The notes: generated from the sequence alone by a model not told the origin. Positions 7,925 through 17,264 are shown, counted from the stretch's first letter. The stretch is DNA of 64,000 nucleotides from CAVSXS01 sp963767715 (GCA_963767715.1 CAVYFA010000005.1:186001-250000); one strand, 5' to 3'. Translations and numbers: made by a program.

Positions 7925-9346
7925 GTGGGCTTTGGCATCTTTCGTTTTCGCTTCGATTTAGCCAATTTTCGCCTCGGACGTGGGATTTCAGAGCGCCGCT
8001 TCAGCATCGCTGAAGCGGCCTTGCTGCTCATGCTGGCCTATCTGGCCTCGCGTGGATTGGGCGTTGTTCGCCAGAGCATCTTCAACGCGCTTTTTGGCAC
8101 CGATGCTGCCGCCAATGCCTATTATGCCGCCTTCCGCCTGCCCGATTTCCTCTTTAACCTGGTTGCCGGTGGTGCGCTGACGCACGCGTTCGTGCCGGTG
8201 TTCGTCTCGTTCGACAAAGACCAGGGTCGCCAGGCGGCGTGGCGCCTGGCCAGCTTGATCTTCAACGTCCTGTTTGTCTGCCTTACCGCCGTGGTGCTGG
8301 TTGGCGAGTTCCTGGCACCCGCGTTTGTCAGCCACATTCTTGTGCCTGGTTATTCCGCGCCGGAGCAAGTCCTGACTACCTCCCTCACGCGCATTATGCT
8401 AGCGCAGCCATTGATCCTGGGGCTTGGCACCATCATCACCTCAGCTCTAAGCAGCAAACGCCAGTTCCTGCTGCCCGCTCTTTCTATTGCTGTTTATAAT
8501 TTTGGCATGATTGCCGGGTTGATCGCCACGCTGATCTATCGCCCGTTGGGCATTTATGGCCCCACCTATGGTGTACTGCTGGCCTCGTTGTGCCAGGTCG
8601 CGGTGCAGTTACCCGGGCTGGTGAAGCAGGGTGTGCGCTATTCGTTCGTGTGGGACTTGAAGGACGCGGGCTTACGCCAGGTGCTGCGGTTGCTCGGCCC
8701 AAATGTCATAATCGTGGTGATAGGTTCAAGCTCCTTCATCGTCGATACCGCTTTCACCTCGTACCTGCCCGACCTGGCCAGCCTTGCAGCCCAGCACAAT
8801 GCCTACATGCTCTACTACGTGCCGGTCGCGCTGCTCTCCCAGGCAATATCGCAGCCCGCACTGCCGCAGTTCTCATCGCTGGCCGCGCAAGGCAGCTACC
8901 TGCGACTGCGGCGCCTGATCCTGAAAGTAACGGGCGCCTCGCTGCTGCTGGGCATTCCCGCAACTCTCGGTCTGTGCCTGTTGGGCGAACCTGTCATTCG
9001 CCTGATCTTCCAGCACGGCGCGTTCGACGAGCATTCTACCACGTTAACATCGCTTGCCCTGATCGGCTATTCCGTCGGCCTTCCCGCCCTGATCGCCTCA
9101 GAAATGTTCGCCCGCGCCTTTTTCGCTCTCAAGGACGCTCGCGTGCCGCTGTTTACTACGAGCTTCAATTTTGTCATCCATATTGGCTTGATCTTCTCGC
9201 TGCTCGCCTTCTTCACCGGCCAGAACACCATCCTTGCCATCCCACTTGCCACAAGCGGCTCGGCCACGGCTGAGTGTCTTCTGCTGGGTAGCTTGCTGTA
9301 TTTTCGGCTGCGCAAAAAGATAAAAAGCGAGATACCTATAACGTAG
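7925..9346 (+). CDS. murJ: Lipid II flippase MurJ (MviN family)
   Basis: A 473-residue polytopic membrane protein of the MATE-like MviN/MurJ family. Near the N-terminus it has SRGLGVVRQSIFNALFGT and YYAAFRLPDFLFNLVAGGAL, with a family-typical succession of about 13-14 helices. It would flip lipid II across the membrane for peptidoglycan synthesis. The GTG at 7925 has no ribosome site, and the frame is open back to 7766. An ATT codon at 7772 has GAGAGGAG nine bases upstream, which would add 51 hydrophilic, acidic residues. The true N-terminus may therefore be longer. The 3' end overlaps the convergent hydrolase gene by 11 bases. Confidence 0.88.
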   Translation: MGFGIFRFRFDLANFRLGRGISERRFSIAEAALLLMLAYLASRGLGVVRQSIFNALFGTDAAANAYYAAFRLPDFLFNLVAGGALTHAFVPVFVSFDKDQGRQAAWRLASLIFNVLFVCLTAVVLVGEFLAPAFVSHILVPGYSAPEQVLTTSLTRIMLAQPLILGLGTIITSALSSKRQFLLPALSIAVYNFGMIAGLIATLIYRPLGIYGPTYGVLLASLCQVAVQLPGLVKQGVRYSFVWDLKDAGLRQVLRLLGPNVIIVVIGSSSFIVDTAFTSYLPDLASLAAQHNAYMLYYVPVALLSQAISQPALPQFSSLAAQGSYLRLRRLILKVTGASLLLGIPATLGLCLLGEPVIRLIFQHGAFDEHSTTLTSLALIGYSVGLPALIASEMFARAFFALKDARVPLFTTSFNFVIHIGLIFSLLAFFTGQNTILAIPLATSGSATAECLLLGSLLYFRLRKKIKSEIPIT

Positions 9347-10131
9347 GAGTGCCATATCTTCCCAGAAATCCCATCACGGCAGCCGTGTATTCGTGCTCGC
9401 AACGAAGATGGGCGGCGTGACCGGCATCGAAGAGCAGCAACTCGGAGCCGGGAATGCGCTCGTGGAGCGTATGTGCGTAATATGCGGGCACGATGCGGTC
9501 GCGCTTGCCGTGCATGATGAGCGTGGGGCAGCGAATGGCGGCCAGTTCCTCGTCTGGTGATGATGATGCCGCCGGCCTGCACGAGCGCCTCCTGTCCCTC
9601 CACATACATGCGCGGCAGGCTGCGCCAGTAGGGCTCTCCGTGCAGGCGCGCCAGTTCCTCCTGCCACTCTTCGGGCAGCGGCTTTTCCAGAAGCCAGTGG
9701 CGGATGGCGGACACATTTTCCGAGTTGATGGATGGCTGCGCGCCCATCGCGGCCAGCGCCTGTACGCGCTGGGGGTAGAGCGCTGCCAGCAGCAGGCCGA
9801 CGATAGCTCCATCGCTGAAGGCAAGTACCAGCGTCCGCTCGATTGCCAGCAGATCGAGCAGTGCAATCAGGTCTGCTGAGTCATCCCGGTAGAAGGAGAG
9901 CGCGTATGCGCTACGATGCGTCGAGCGGCCATAGCCATGCAGGTGAGGCGCAATCACGCGATACCGCCGACGAAGCGCCGGGAGTTGCGCCTCAAAATCG
10001 CTCTCCGGCGTGCCGCCGAAGCCGTGGATGAGCAGCACGCTTGCCGGATAGGAATCCTGGTCCGGCAGAGTGACGTCCGAATGAAAAATATCGTAGTACA
10101 TGCTAGTATGCGGTGTAGAAAGGAATGGCAT
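9336..10131 (-). pseudogene. Alpha/beta hydrolase, frameshifted
   Basis: From the ATG at 10131 (AGGGAG upstream) the first frame gives SVLLIHGFGGTPESDF (oxyanion region), RVIAPHLHGYGRS and LAFSDGAIVG (nucleophile elbow with Ser; the first Gly of GxSxG is Ala). It runs to EALVQAGGIII. There the coding frame jumps, near 9555-9568 in a repeated ATC tract. The other frame then gives CPTLIMHGKRDRIVP (acid Asp) and LLFDAGHAAHL (catalytic His), ending at 9336. Joined, this is a complete hydrolase of about 264 residues; as written the product loses Asp and His. Substrate unknown. It may be a sequencing error rather than a dead gene. Confidence 0.75.
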
Positions 10132-10266
10132 AGCGCTCCCTGAAGTGTCTATTGGTTTGTCTGGTCGATCACCCGGTCATAGTATAGCATGATGCCAGAT
10201 ATTCAGGGCTTCCAGGGCGAGAGCGGCAGTCGTTCTGATGAGCTTAGAGTTTGCTTGCCAGAACGC

Positions 10267-10295
10267 TTGACAGGCTATTTACAGGTGACTATACT
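10267..10295 (+). promoter_or_regulatory. Consensus promoter of the amino acid ABC operon
   Basis: TTGACA (10267-10272), a 17-base spacer and TATACT (10290-10295). The predicted leader is about 80 bases to the ATG at 10383. This is among the clearest sigma-70-type promoters in the window. Confidence 0.75.
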
Positions 10296-10382
10296 GTATT
10301 GCAATATTTCAGGCCGCGTCTGTGCCGATTCGAGTGGCTCTCGCTGCCAGCTTTCACCAAACAGAAAGTAAAGGAGTAGCGC

Positions 10383-11210
10383 ATGGACTCCGATGAGACA
10401 CTATTGAATGGTGTTCCCGCTCCCGTTGTCAACTCAGGTACCCTCTCAAATGCTGTCGAGGACGAGCTAATTATCAACGCTGTTAAGGTCAACAAATATT
10501 TCGGTGATAAGCATGTTCTCAAAGATGTTGATTTTGAGGTGCGGAAACAAGAAGTCGTTTCGTTGATTGGCCCCAGTGGATCAGGGAAAACGACCTTGCT
10601 GCGCTGCTTCAATGCTCTCGAAAAGCACACCAGCGGCGAGATCTACATTCACGGTCAGAGGCTCGACCCAACGCTTTCTCCCAGGCAACTCAGCCCAATC
10701 CGCCGGGAGCTGGGCATGGTTTTCCAGAACTTCAATCTTTTCCCTCATATGACCGTGCTTCAGAACATCATTGAGGCCCCGCTGCTCGTGCGCAAGATGC
10801 CCAAAGATCAGGCGGTTGCCACGGCCGAGAAATTGCTGGCGAAGGTAGGCCTCTCAGAGAAGCGCGATGTCTACCCCAGTCGGCTCTCCGGTGGGCAGAA
10901 GCAGCGCCTCGCCATTGCACGTGCCCTGGCGATGCAGCCCCGCGCCCTGCTCTTCGATGAGCCAACCTCCGCACTCGATCCCGAGCTGGTAGGCGAAGTC
11001 CTCAAAGTCATGCGAGACCTGGCCTATGAGGGCAGTACGATGGTAGTAGTGACGCATGAAATGCAGTTTGCGCGAGATGTTTCCGATCGCGTCGTCTTCA
11101 TGTCCGATGGCGTGATCGTTGAGCAGGGCGACCCCAATGAGCTGTTCAAGCAGCCCAAACACGAGCGCACACGACTATTCCTGGAGCGTGTGCTTTCTAC
11201 CTTGCCGTAG
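10383..11210 (+). CDS. glnQ: Polar amino acid ABC transporter, ATP-binding protein
   Basis: 275 residues with every ATPase element: Walker A GPSGSGKTTLLRC, Q-loop VFQNFNLFPHMTV, signature LSGGQKQRLAIARAL, Walker B ALLFDEPTSALDPE and switch His in VVTHEM. The DPTLSPRQLSPIRRELGMVFQ stretch is typical of the GlnQ/HisP group. A 35-residue N-terminal leader with no known role precedes the fold. It powers uptake with the binding protein and two permeases that follow in the same operon. The symbol denotes the family, not proven glutamine specificity. Confidence 0.9.
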   Translation: MDSDETLLNGVPAPVVNSGTLSNAVEDELIINAVKVNKYFGDKHVLKDVDFEVRKQEVVSLIGPSGSGKTTLLRCFNALEKHTSGEIYIHGQRLDPTLSPRQLSPIRRELGMVFQNFNLFPHMTVLQNIIEAPLLVRKMPKDQAVATAEKLLAKVGLSEKRDVYPSRLSGGQKQRLAIARALAMQPRALLFDEPTSALDPELVGEVLKVMRDLAYEGSTMVVVTHEMQFARDVSDRVVFMSDGVIVEQGDPNELFKQPKHERTRLFLERVLSTLP

Positions 11211-11269
11211 CGCGGAGTAGGCTCTATTCGTTGTTGCCAGGACATTTCGTAAGAAAGGCACTAATACCC

Positions 11270-12217
11270 ATGACTCAATCCGTTGGCAGACGCACATTCT
11301 TGAAGCGCACAGGGCAGGCCGGGGGACTGCTGGTAGCCGGGAGCAGCCTCGAGGCGCTACTGGCAGCCTGCGGCGGTAACGTTAGCACAGGCAGCACCGT
11401 CACGCCAACTCCTGGCGTCACTGTCGTAGCCAGCGCCGGTCTAATGAAGCCAGGCCTGCTGCAATGGGGCGCTGACTACGTTTCCGGCGCGCCCTATGTT
11501 TTTCAAGACCCAACCAACCCGAAAAACTTGATCGGCTTCGAGGTCGAAATTGCCGCAGCAATGGCGAAGTTGATGCAGATTTCACAAATGCAAGTTGAAG
11601 TCTGTTATGCCAACCTGGAGCAGGCCCTGCTGGGCAACCAGATCGACATGGTGATGAATGGCTGGGAGAAAACCTCCGACCGCGAAAAAACCGAGCTATT
11701 TTCCGAACCCTATTATCGCTACGGCCAACAGATCATTGTTCGCAAAGATGATACACGCTTTGCCGGCGTCAATCCAACCGACGTATCGGTGCTTGCCGGT
11801 AAGACGGTAGGCACCGGCTCGGGGTACCTGGCCGAAACGATTATGGACAACTACAACAGCGCGCACCCGAACAACAAGATCAATATCCATGCCTACACCG
11901 GAAATATTGCTTTCAGCGACCTGGTGCAGCACAAGGTCGATGCCTTCTTCCTGGACTTCCCTATCGCAGCGTACTACATCCTGGGAACCGGTCCAGGCGC
12001 GTCGCCGATTCCCCAGTTGACGCTGCTGGGCAACACGCTTTACAAGGATAACTACTACGTCGGCTTTAATAAGAGCAGCCCCAGGGCGGCCATCCTCTTG
12101 CCGGAAATCAATACGGCCTTTGATATCCTCAAGAAGAATGGCACGCTTTACAAGATTTACAAGAAGTGGCAGCTCTGGAATAGCGACCAGGCTACAATCG
12201 GTGTCACAATGGGCTAA
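11270..12217 (+). CDS. Amino acid ABC transporter substrate-binding lipoprotein
   Basis: The ATG at 11270 follows AGAAAGG. The 315-residue precursor has a twin-arginine-like signal (GRRTFLKRTG) and a lipobox (LLAAC), so it should be exported and lipid-anchored outside the membrane. The mature domain is SBP_bac_3 type: IGFEVEIAAAMAKLM, then NQIDMVMNGWEKTSDREK, the loop that contacts the ligand alpha-amino and carboxyl groups, and VDAFFLDFPIAAYY. It delivers a polar amino acid or opine-like ligand to the two permeases. It lies directly after the ATPase gene and is followed by a perfect 36-bp palindrome. Confidence 0.88.
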   Translation: MTQSVGRRTFLKRTGQAGGLLVAGSSLEALLAACGGNVSTGSTVTPTPGVTVVASAGLMKPGLLQWGADYVSGAPYVFQDPTNPKNLIGFEVEIAAAMAKLMQISQMQVEVCYANLEQALLGNQIDMVMNGWEKTSDREKTELFSEPYYRYGQQIIVRKDDTRFAGVNPTDVSVLAGKTVGTGSGYLAETIMDNYNSAHPNNKINIHAYTGNIAFSDLVQHKVDAFFLDFPIAAYYILGTGPGASPIPQLTLLGNTLYKDNYYVGFNKSSPRAAILLPEINTAFDILKKNGTLYKIYKKWQLWNSDQATIGVTMG

Positions 12218-12224
12218 AGAAATT

Positions 12225-12260
12225 GCTTGTATCGAGAAGGCATGCCTTCTCGATACAAGC
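12225..12260 (+). repeat. Perfect 36-bp palindrome between receptor and permease genes
   Basis: GCTTGTATCGAGAAGGCA (12225-12242) is followed at once by its exact reverse complement. It starts eight bases after the receptor stop codon. No T-tract follows, so in mRNA it would form a very stable stem that blocks 3' decay or partly ends transcription. That could keep receptor levels above permease levels, as seen in other binding-protein operons. Confidence 0.75.
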
Positions 12261-12294
12261 CTTCCGCTCCATAGCTAAACAGGAAGGGAGAGGC

Positions 12295-12993
12295 ATGGAT
12301 TTTAGCGCTTTGCCCTGGAATCAGGTGCTGCCAGATTTTTTGAATGGCTTCAAAAATACCATTATCTACTGCGTCGTCTCATTCGCACTTGCTCTACTGC
12401 TGGGTCTGCTGCTGGCGCTGATGAGCAACTCGAAGTACCGGTGGCTGCGCGGGCCAGCGCGAATCTACATCGAAGTGGTTCGCAGCACGCCCATGATTGC
12501 CCAGATCTTCCTCATTTACTATGGCCTGAGTACCATCCTGTTTGATTTGAGCAACTATTTTGGTGGGGGCAATCTGGCCACCTGGGTGAATGCCTGGACA
12601 GCAGGCATCGCGGCACTGGCTCTGAACTATGCCGCATATGAAGCGGAGGTCTTCCGCGCCGGTTTCTATTCGGTTGAACGTGGCCAGACCGAGGCAGCCT
12701 TTTCTCTTGGCCTGGATGCGCGCCAGAATTTCAGGCGTATCGTGCTTCCCCAGGCGATTCCGCTGATGATCCCTCCCTTCGTCAACGACTTCATTTACAT
12801 GCTCAAAGATTCTGCTATTGTAAGTGTCATCGCGGGGGCGGAACTCACCACTGCGCTTGATACCTGGCGTATCCGCTTTGGGAGCGATCCCATCCCGCTG
12901 TTTATCCTGGCACTGGCGCTCTATCTCGTGCTGAGCCTGCCTACCTCCTATTTTGCGCGGTGGTATGAACGCAAGTTGCGCGCGGCTCTATAA
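12295..12993 (+). CDS. Amino acid ABC transporter permease
   Basis: The ATG at 12295 is preceded by GGAAGGGAGAGG; an upstream start at 12223 would run through the palindrome and is rejected. The 232-residue membrane protein belongs to the HisM/GlnP group. It has five to six helices, YIEVVRSTPMIAQIFLIYYG and the EAA loop AAFSLGLDARQNFRRIVLPQ that docks on the ATPase. It forms one half of the channel with the next gene, 17 bases downstream. Confidence 0.9.
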   Translation: MDFSALPWNQVLPDFLNGFKNTIIYCVVSFALALLLGLLLALMSNSKYRWLRGPARIYIEVVRSTPMIAQIFLIYYGLSTILFDLSNYFGGGNLATWVNAWTAGIAALALNYAAYEAEVFRAGFYSVERGQTEAAFSLGLDARQNFRRIVLPQAIPLMIPPFVNDFIYMLKDSAIVSVIAGAELTTALDTWRIRFGSDPIPLFILALALYLVLSLPTSYFARWYERKLRAAL

Positions 12994-13010
12994 CATGGGA
13001 GGATCATTGT

Positions 13011-13952
13011 ATGGACTCTAGTTTCACAAATGCCGAAATAGAACCAAAATCGCACATCGCCGGTGGCGATCCTCGCAAAGGTCCTGTTCCTGCTATGCAA
13101 TCAACCTTCCCGGGAGCGAGGCCGAAAGCCTGGGATATCGCGCTCAATTATATCTTTTATGTCTTCGTGATTGCACTGATAGGTGGGTTGATTTACTATC
13201 TCTACCAGTTCCGCGACACTATCGCGCTCTTTTTGCCAACCTTGCTCCAGGGCGCCGGCACCACTATTTTCCTCTCGGTCACGAGCATGATCCTGGCGAC
13301 TATTTTTGGCTTCATTGGCGCGCTCGGTCGCCTCTCGCGCTTTGCCCCGTTCCGTTGGATCGCCACCGTGTATGTTGAGGTGGTACGCGGCACCCCCATC
13401 CTGGTGCAATTATTTCTGTGGGGCTTTGGCATTCGCGCTGTACTGGAGCAGGCAGGCTTTGACCCGTACACGATTGCGTATAATCTGCTGACCGTACTAC
13501 AAAGCAATAGCATTATGCCCGGCCCATTCGTCTTTGACGCGGTCTTCTACGGCATTGTCGGCCTCAGCTTCAACTACGGCGCGTATCTCACCGAGGTCTT
13601 CCGCACCGGTATTGAAACTGTACATATTGGGCAAACCGAGGCCGGCTTGAGTCTGGGCCTTAACTCGCGTCAGATCATGCGCCATATTGTGATGCCCCAG
13701 GCATTTCGTATTACCATCCCGCCCTTTGCCAACTACTTCATCACCCTGGTGCAGGACAGCGCGCTGCTCTCCACGATCGGCGGCGCCGTCGAGCTCCAGC
13801 AGCTCGTCACAACGGCGGCCACCGTCTCGGCCTCCAACCCGAACCTGCAACTCTTCTTCTACGTCTTCGGTTCGCTCATGTTCCTGGCCATCTGCTATCC
13901 ACTGGCGCTGCTGGCGCGGTTCCTGGAGTTGAGGTTTTCGGCGGCATATTAG
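13011..13952 (+). CDS. Amino acid ABC transporter permease
   Basis: The second permease of the importer, 313 residues, with GGGAGG upstream of the ATG. A soluble head of about 40 residues precedes the first helix. Family marks are VYVEVVRGTPILVQLFLWGF, the EAA loop AGLSLGLNSRQIMRHIVMPQ and FANYFITLVQDSALLSTIGG. It is longer than its partner because of the head and an extra segment (about 150-175). The operon ends here; the next gene is 480 bases away. Confidence 0.9.
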   Translation: MDSSFTNAEIEPKSHIAGGDPRKGPVPAMQSTFPGARPKAWDIALNYIFYVFVIALIGGLIYYLYQFRDTIALFLPTLLQGAGTTIFLSVTSMILATIFGFIGALGRLSRFAPFRWIATVYVEVVRGTPILVQLFLWGFGIRAVLEQAGFDPYTIAYNLLTVLQSNSIMPGPFVFDAVFYGIVGLSFNYGAYLTEVFRTGIETVHIGQTEAGLSLGLNSRQIMRHIVMPQAFRITIPPFANYFITLVQDSALLSTIGGAVELQQLVTTAATVSASNPNLQLFFYVFGSLMFLAICYPLALLARFLELRFSAAY

Positions 13953-14435
13953 CGCACTTGCCTTCTTGCTAGCTTGTAGGCTATACTGTCTACAGAAGTC
14001 ATTATCCATATCGCAACCATAGCACAGAAACAGAGCGATTTTCGTGAAAGCCAGCGAACTACCAGGAAAAAAACGAGGCGGTTATACACCGAAATACTAC
14101 GTATTTCGTGGTTTTCACCTGTCCACCTGCTACCCTTGATCCCCTAACCCTCTTGAGACCTGGTTCGAACCAGGATGAAGCGCCCAGTTTGCGCTATCGC
14201 GTTTCCTTCCTGCTTGCACTCGAGTAAAGTTTCTCTCACGCTACATTTTCTCATCCAGGTTTAGTATACGCGTAAGCAAGCATTCTCTGATTTTAGTGAT
14301 TTCCGTTTATCCCCAGGGATAAGCACACTTGCAAAACATCCTCGTAGCAGTTCAGAACGATGACGTTCGATATACCCGGTAGGCGGGCCGGGTTGGGATG
14401 TTTTATAGATAGGCCGCTTAACAGAAAGGAATTTT
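13953..14435 (+). promoter_or_regulatory. Gene-free 480-bp leader with a promoter and palindromes
   Basis: No open reading frame looks real here. A possible promoter is TTGCCT (13958-13963), an 18-base spacer and TATACT (13982-13987). CGAAATAC-TAC-GTATTTCG (14090-14108) and CCTGGTTCGAACCAGG (14159-14174, a perfect 16-bp palindrome) could be repressor sites. The region may be a long 5' leader of patA or hold a small RNA. Confidence 0.4.
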
Positions 14436-15896
14436 ATGAGTACCGATGGATTACTCAAGGCCCTCAACGATTCACAACGCTATCTCGATATCGTTCAGAA
14501 GCAGACGTTGGGAAAAAGCGAGGCTGAATGGCTGATCGAAACCACCGTCACCAATTTCGCGAGGTATTATAATAGCGGATTTATCGAGTATCGCAAGTCG
14601 GTCGCGGAAGCAGGTGACTTCGCGGCGGTTGAGTGGACGGGGCGCGGCGCAACCTTCAGGGATGTGCTGGGCCGCGAATACATCGACTGCCTGGGTGGTT
14701 TCGGTCTGTTCAATCTCGGCTGGGCACACCAGAAAGTCGTGGGGGCCGTACAGGCGCAGTTACGGAAAAGCCCGCTGCCCACGCAGGAATTGCTCGATCC
14801 CCTGCGCGGCATGCTGGCGCACCTGCTGGCGGAAATCACCCCAGGTGATATACAGTATAGCTTTTTCGTCAGCAGCGGCACCGAAGCCGTCGAGGGCGCT
14901 ATGAAGCTGGCGAAACTGTACACGCGCAAGAGTGGGTTCATTGCCTCCGTGCGCGGTTTTCACGGCAAAACCGCCGGATCGCTCTCCCTAACCGGCAAGG
15001 CTGTCTTCCGGCGACCTGCCATGACACCGCAGAATAACGTCTTCCACGTGCCGTACGGTGATGCTGATGCCGTTGAGCAGCAGTTGCGCATCGCGCGCGA
15101 GGTCGGCAACGACATCGCCGCCGTCATTATGGAGCCGGTGCAGGGTGAGGCCGGCGCCATTGTCCCGCCCGACGATTTCTGGCCAGGCCTGCGCCAGATC
15201 TGCGACGAATACGAAGTTCTGCTCATCGCCGACGAAGTGCAGACGGGCATGGGCCGCACTGGCAAGCTGTGGGGCGTCAATCACTGGGATGTCGCACCCG
15301 ATATCATCGCCTCCGCAAAGGCCCTCGGCGGTGGAGTCATGCCCATCGGCGCCTTCATGTCCACGCCTAAAATATGGAGCGTTATGAACAGCAACCCGTT
15401 CATTCATACCTCTACTACCGGGGGCAATCCGCTGGCCTGCGCCGCCGCCATTGCCGCCATCAACGTCACACTGGAGGAGCATATCCCCGAGCAGGCCGCC
15501 GAAAAAGGCGAATACTTCATCCAGCAACTGCGTGACATCGCCTCGCGCCACAGTGACGTATACACCAACATTACCGGCAAGGGTTTGCTCATCGGCCAGC
15601 ACTTCGTCAACGACGATATCGGCTACGCCGTGGCTTCGGGGCTTTTCAAGCGGGGCATCCTGATATCCGGTACACTCAACAACTCGCGGGTGGTGCGCAT
15701 CGAGCCGCCTATCGTCATTACGCACGAAGAGATCGACACGATTCTCAATCGCCTGGAAGACACCTTGCATGAACTGCGCGGCGCCGTCACGCTGCCAGCA
15801 CTGCCCGATGAATGGGACGAGGCGAGCGACATCCCAGGCGCGGACGGTGAGGTAGTGATAACACCGGTTAGTGATGCCGGCAGCGCCGTCGCCTGA
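14436..15896 (+). CDS. patA: Putrescine aminotransferase
   Basis: 486 residues, class III PLP aminotransferase. The match to E. coli PatA (YgjG), recalled from memory, is strong throughout: ALDH-distinct marks such as EYRKSVAEAGDFAAVEW, YIDCLGGFGLFNLG, SGTEAVEGAMKLAK, DEVQTGMGRTGKLWG and SAKALGGGVMPIGAF (Schiff-base Lys295), then TTGGNPLACAAAIA. It moves the amino group of putrescine (or cadaverine) to 2-oxoglutarate, giving 4-aminobutanal. A Glu/Asp-rich tail of about 35 residues follows the fold. It begins a same-strand block with a dehydrogenase 14 bases downstream and an aminobutyraldehyde dehydrogenase 2 kb on. Confidence 0.88.
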   Translation: MSTDGLLKALNDSQRYLDIVQKQTLGKSEAEWLIETTVTNFARYYNSGFIEYRKSVAEAGDFAAVEWTGRGATFRDVLGREYIDCLGGFGLFNLGWAHQKVVGAVQAQLRKSPLPTQELLDPLRGMLAHLLAEITPGDIQYSFFVSSGTEAVEGAMKLAKLYTRKSGFIASVRGFHGKTAGSLSLTGKAVFRRPAMTPQNNVFHVPYGDADAVEQQLRIAREVGNDIAAVIMEPVQGEAGAIVPPDDFWPGLRQICDEYEVLLIADEVQTGMGRTGKLWGVNHWDVAPDIIASAKALGGGVMPIGAFMSTPKIWSVMNSNPFIHTSTTGGNPLACAAAIAAINVTLEEHIPEQAAEKGEYFIQQLRDIASRHSDVYTNITGKGLLIGQHFVNDDIGYAVASGLFKRGILISGTLNNSRVVRIEPPIVITHEEIDTILNRLEDTLHELRGAVTLPALPDEWDEASDIPGADGEVVITPVSDAGSAVA

Positions 15897-15910
15897 AAGG
15901 GATTAGCCCT

Positions 15911-17080
15911 ATGCACATTATTGTACTGGGTGGCGCGGGCGCCATGGGTCGTGTCACCGTTCGCGCCCTGACCGAATATGGAGATGTCGAGCGCATCACC
16001 ATTGCCGATTATCACGAGGGGCGCGCGCGCGAGGTGGCGGATTCCCTCAACAGCAGCAAGGTCGAGTCTGTCCAGGTAGATGTCAACGATGAAGCCAGGC
16101 TGAGGGACATGCTGCGTGGAGCGGATGTGGCGCTCAGCGCGGTTGACTACGTCTATAACCTGCCCATTCTGCGCGCGTGTATGGCGGAGAAGGTGCATTA
16201 TGCCGATCTCGGGGGCCTCTTCCACGTGACGCGCAAGCTGATGGCGCTGCACGAAGAGGCGAGGGCGGCCGGTATCACCGCCATTCTCGGCATGGGCGGC
16301 ACGCCCGGCATCACCAACCTGCTTGCCCGTGCCGCAGCCGACAAGTTGGAGCGTGTGGAGAGCATGAAGGTGGAGCTGGGCTGCAGCGACTCCACACCTT
16401 CCACGGCTCCCCTCGTCGCACCCTACTCAATCCGCACCATCCTCGACGAGTTCACGAAGGAGCCGCAGGTTTTTCAAGATGGCGAGTGGCGCCCGCAGCG
16501 TCCCTTGAGCGGACTGGAAGAGATGATTTTCCCCCTGCCGGTTGGCCGCGCGACTGCTATTTTTTCCCTGCACTCCGAATGCGCGACCTTCCCGGTCTCT
16601 TTCCATGACAAGGGCATCCGCTACGTCTCGTTCAAGATCGCCTTCCCGGCGGACTTTATATCGAAGCTCAAATTCCTGGTAGAGCTGGGCTTCGGCAGCG
16701 ACGAGCCGCTTACCATACGCGGCGTCAAAGTTTCCCCGCGCGAGGTGCTGGCGAGGCTGCTCGAAATGATCCCCGTCGAGGATGTCGAGCCACAGGACTG
16801 CGACGTGCTGCGCGTCGTTACGACCGGCGAGGCAAGCGGCCAGAACGTCGAGATCACGAACCAGGTTGTCGTGCTGCCGTATCGGCGCTGGAACGTGGGC
16901 GCGGGCGCGCTCGACACGGGCGTGCCGCTCGCCATCGCCGGGCGCATGCTCGCCAGCGGCGAAATTACGCGCCGGGGCGCACTCGGACCGGAGCTATGCG
17001 TCCCGGTCGAAGCGTTTTTCCGCGAACTGGCGAAATACGACATGCACGTTACAGAAATGCGCACTGTGACAATCTCATAA
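15911..17080 (+). CDS. Saccharopine dehydrogenase-like NAD(P)-dependent oxidoreductase
   Basis: 389 residues starting with a Rossmann dinucleotide loop (IIVLGGAGAMGRVTVRAL). It continues with the saccharopine dehydrogenase pattern DVALSAVDYVYNLPILRACM, HYADLGGLFHVT and GMGGTPGITNLLAR. Enzymes of this group include saccharopine dehydrogenase, lysine 6-dehydrogenase and carboxynorspermidine dehydrogenase. Length and the position right behind patA (14-base gap) fit an amino acid or polyamine oxidation or condensation step. The exact substrate cannot be read; lysine 6-dehydrogenase and carboxyspermidine-type activities are both possible. Confidence 0.82.
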   Translation: MHIIVLGGAGAMGRVTVRALTEYGDVERITIADYHEGRAREVADSLNSSKVESVQVDVNDEARLRDMLRGADVALSAVDYVYNLPILRACMAEKVHYADLGGLFHVTRKLMALHEEARAAGITAILGMGGTPGITNLLARAAADKLERVESMKVELGCSDSTPSTAPLVAPYSIRTILDEFTKEPQVFQDGEWRPQRPLSGLEEMIFPLPVGRATAIFSLHSECATFPVSFHDKGIRYVSFKIAFPADFISKLKFLVELGFGSDEPLTIRGVKVSPREVLARLLEMIPVEDVEPQDCDVLRVVTTGEASGQNVEITNQVVVLPYRRWNVGAGALDTGVPLAIAGRMLASGEITRRGALGPELCVPVEAFFRELAKYDMHVTEMRTVTIS

Positions 17081-17144
17081 GAGGATATATACGGGGTATA
17101 CTTCTTCTAATTGGTGCATTCGGAAAGTTCGTGGAGGAGCACCC

Positions 17145-17188
17145 GGGCCGATAAATCGGCGGTGACCGCGATAAATCGGGTCCTACGG
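17145..17188 (+). repeat. Short hairpin repeat, GATAAATCG family
   Basis: GGGCCGATAAATCGGC (17145-17160) followed by GCGATAAATCGGGTCCTACGG (17168-17188). A related copy lies at 43232-43265. Both sit between genes and end in CTACGG. Confidence 0.55.
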
Positions 17189-17264
17189 GTTCCAGGGATT
17201 TAGCGAATGCATCACTAAGGCGAGGTAGTCAGAAAACATAACAGATACGAGGAGGGTGATTATC

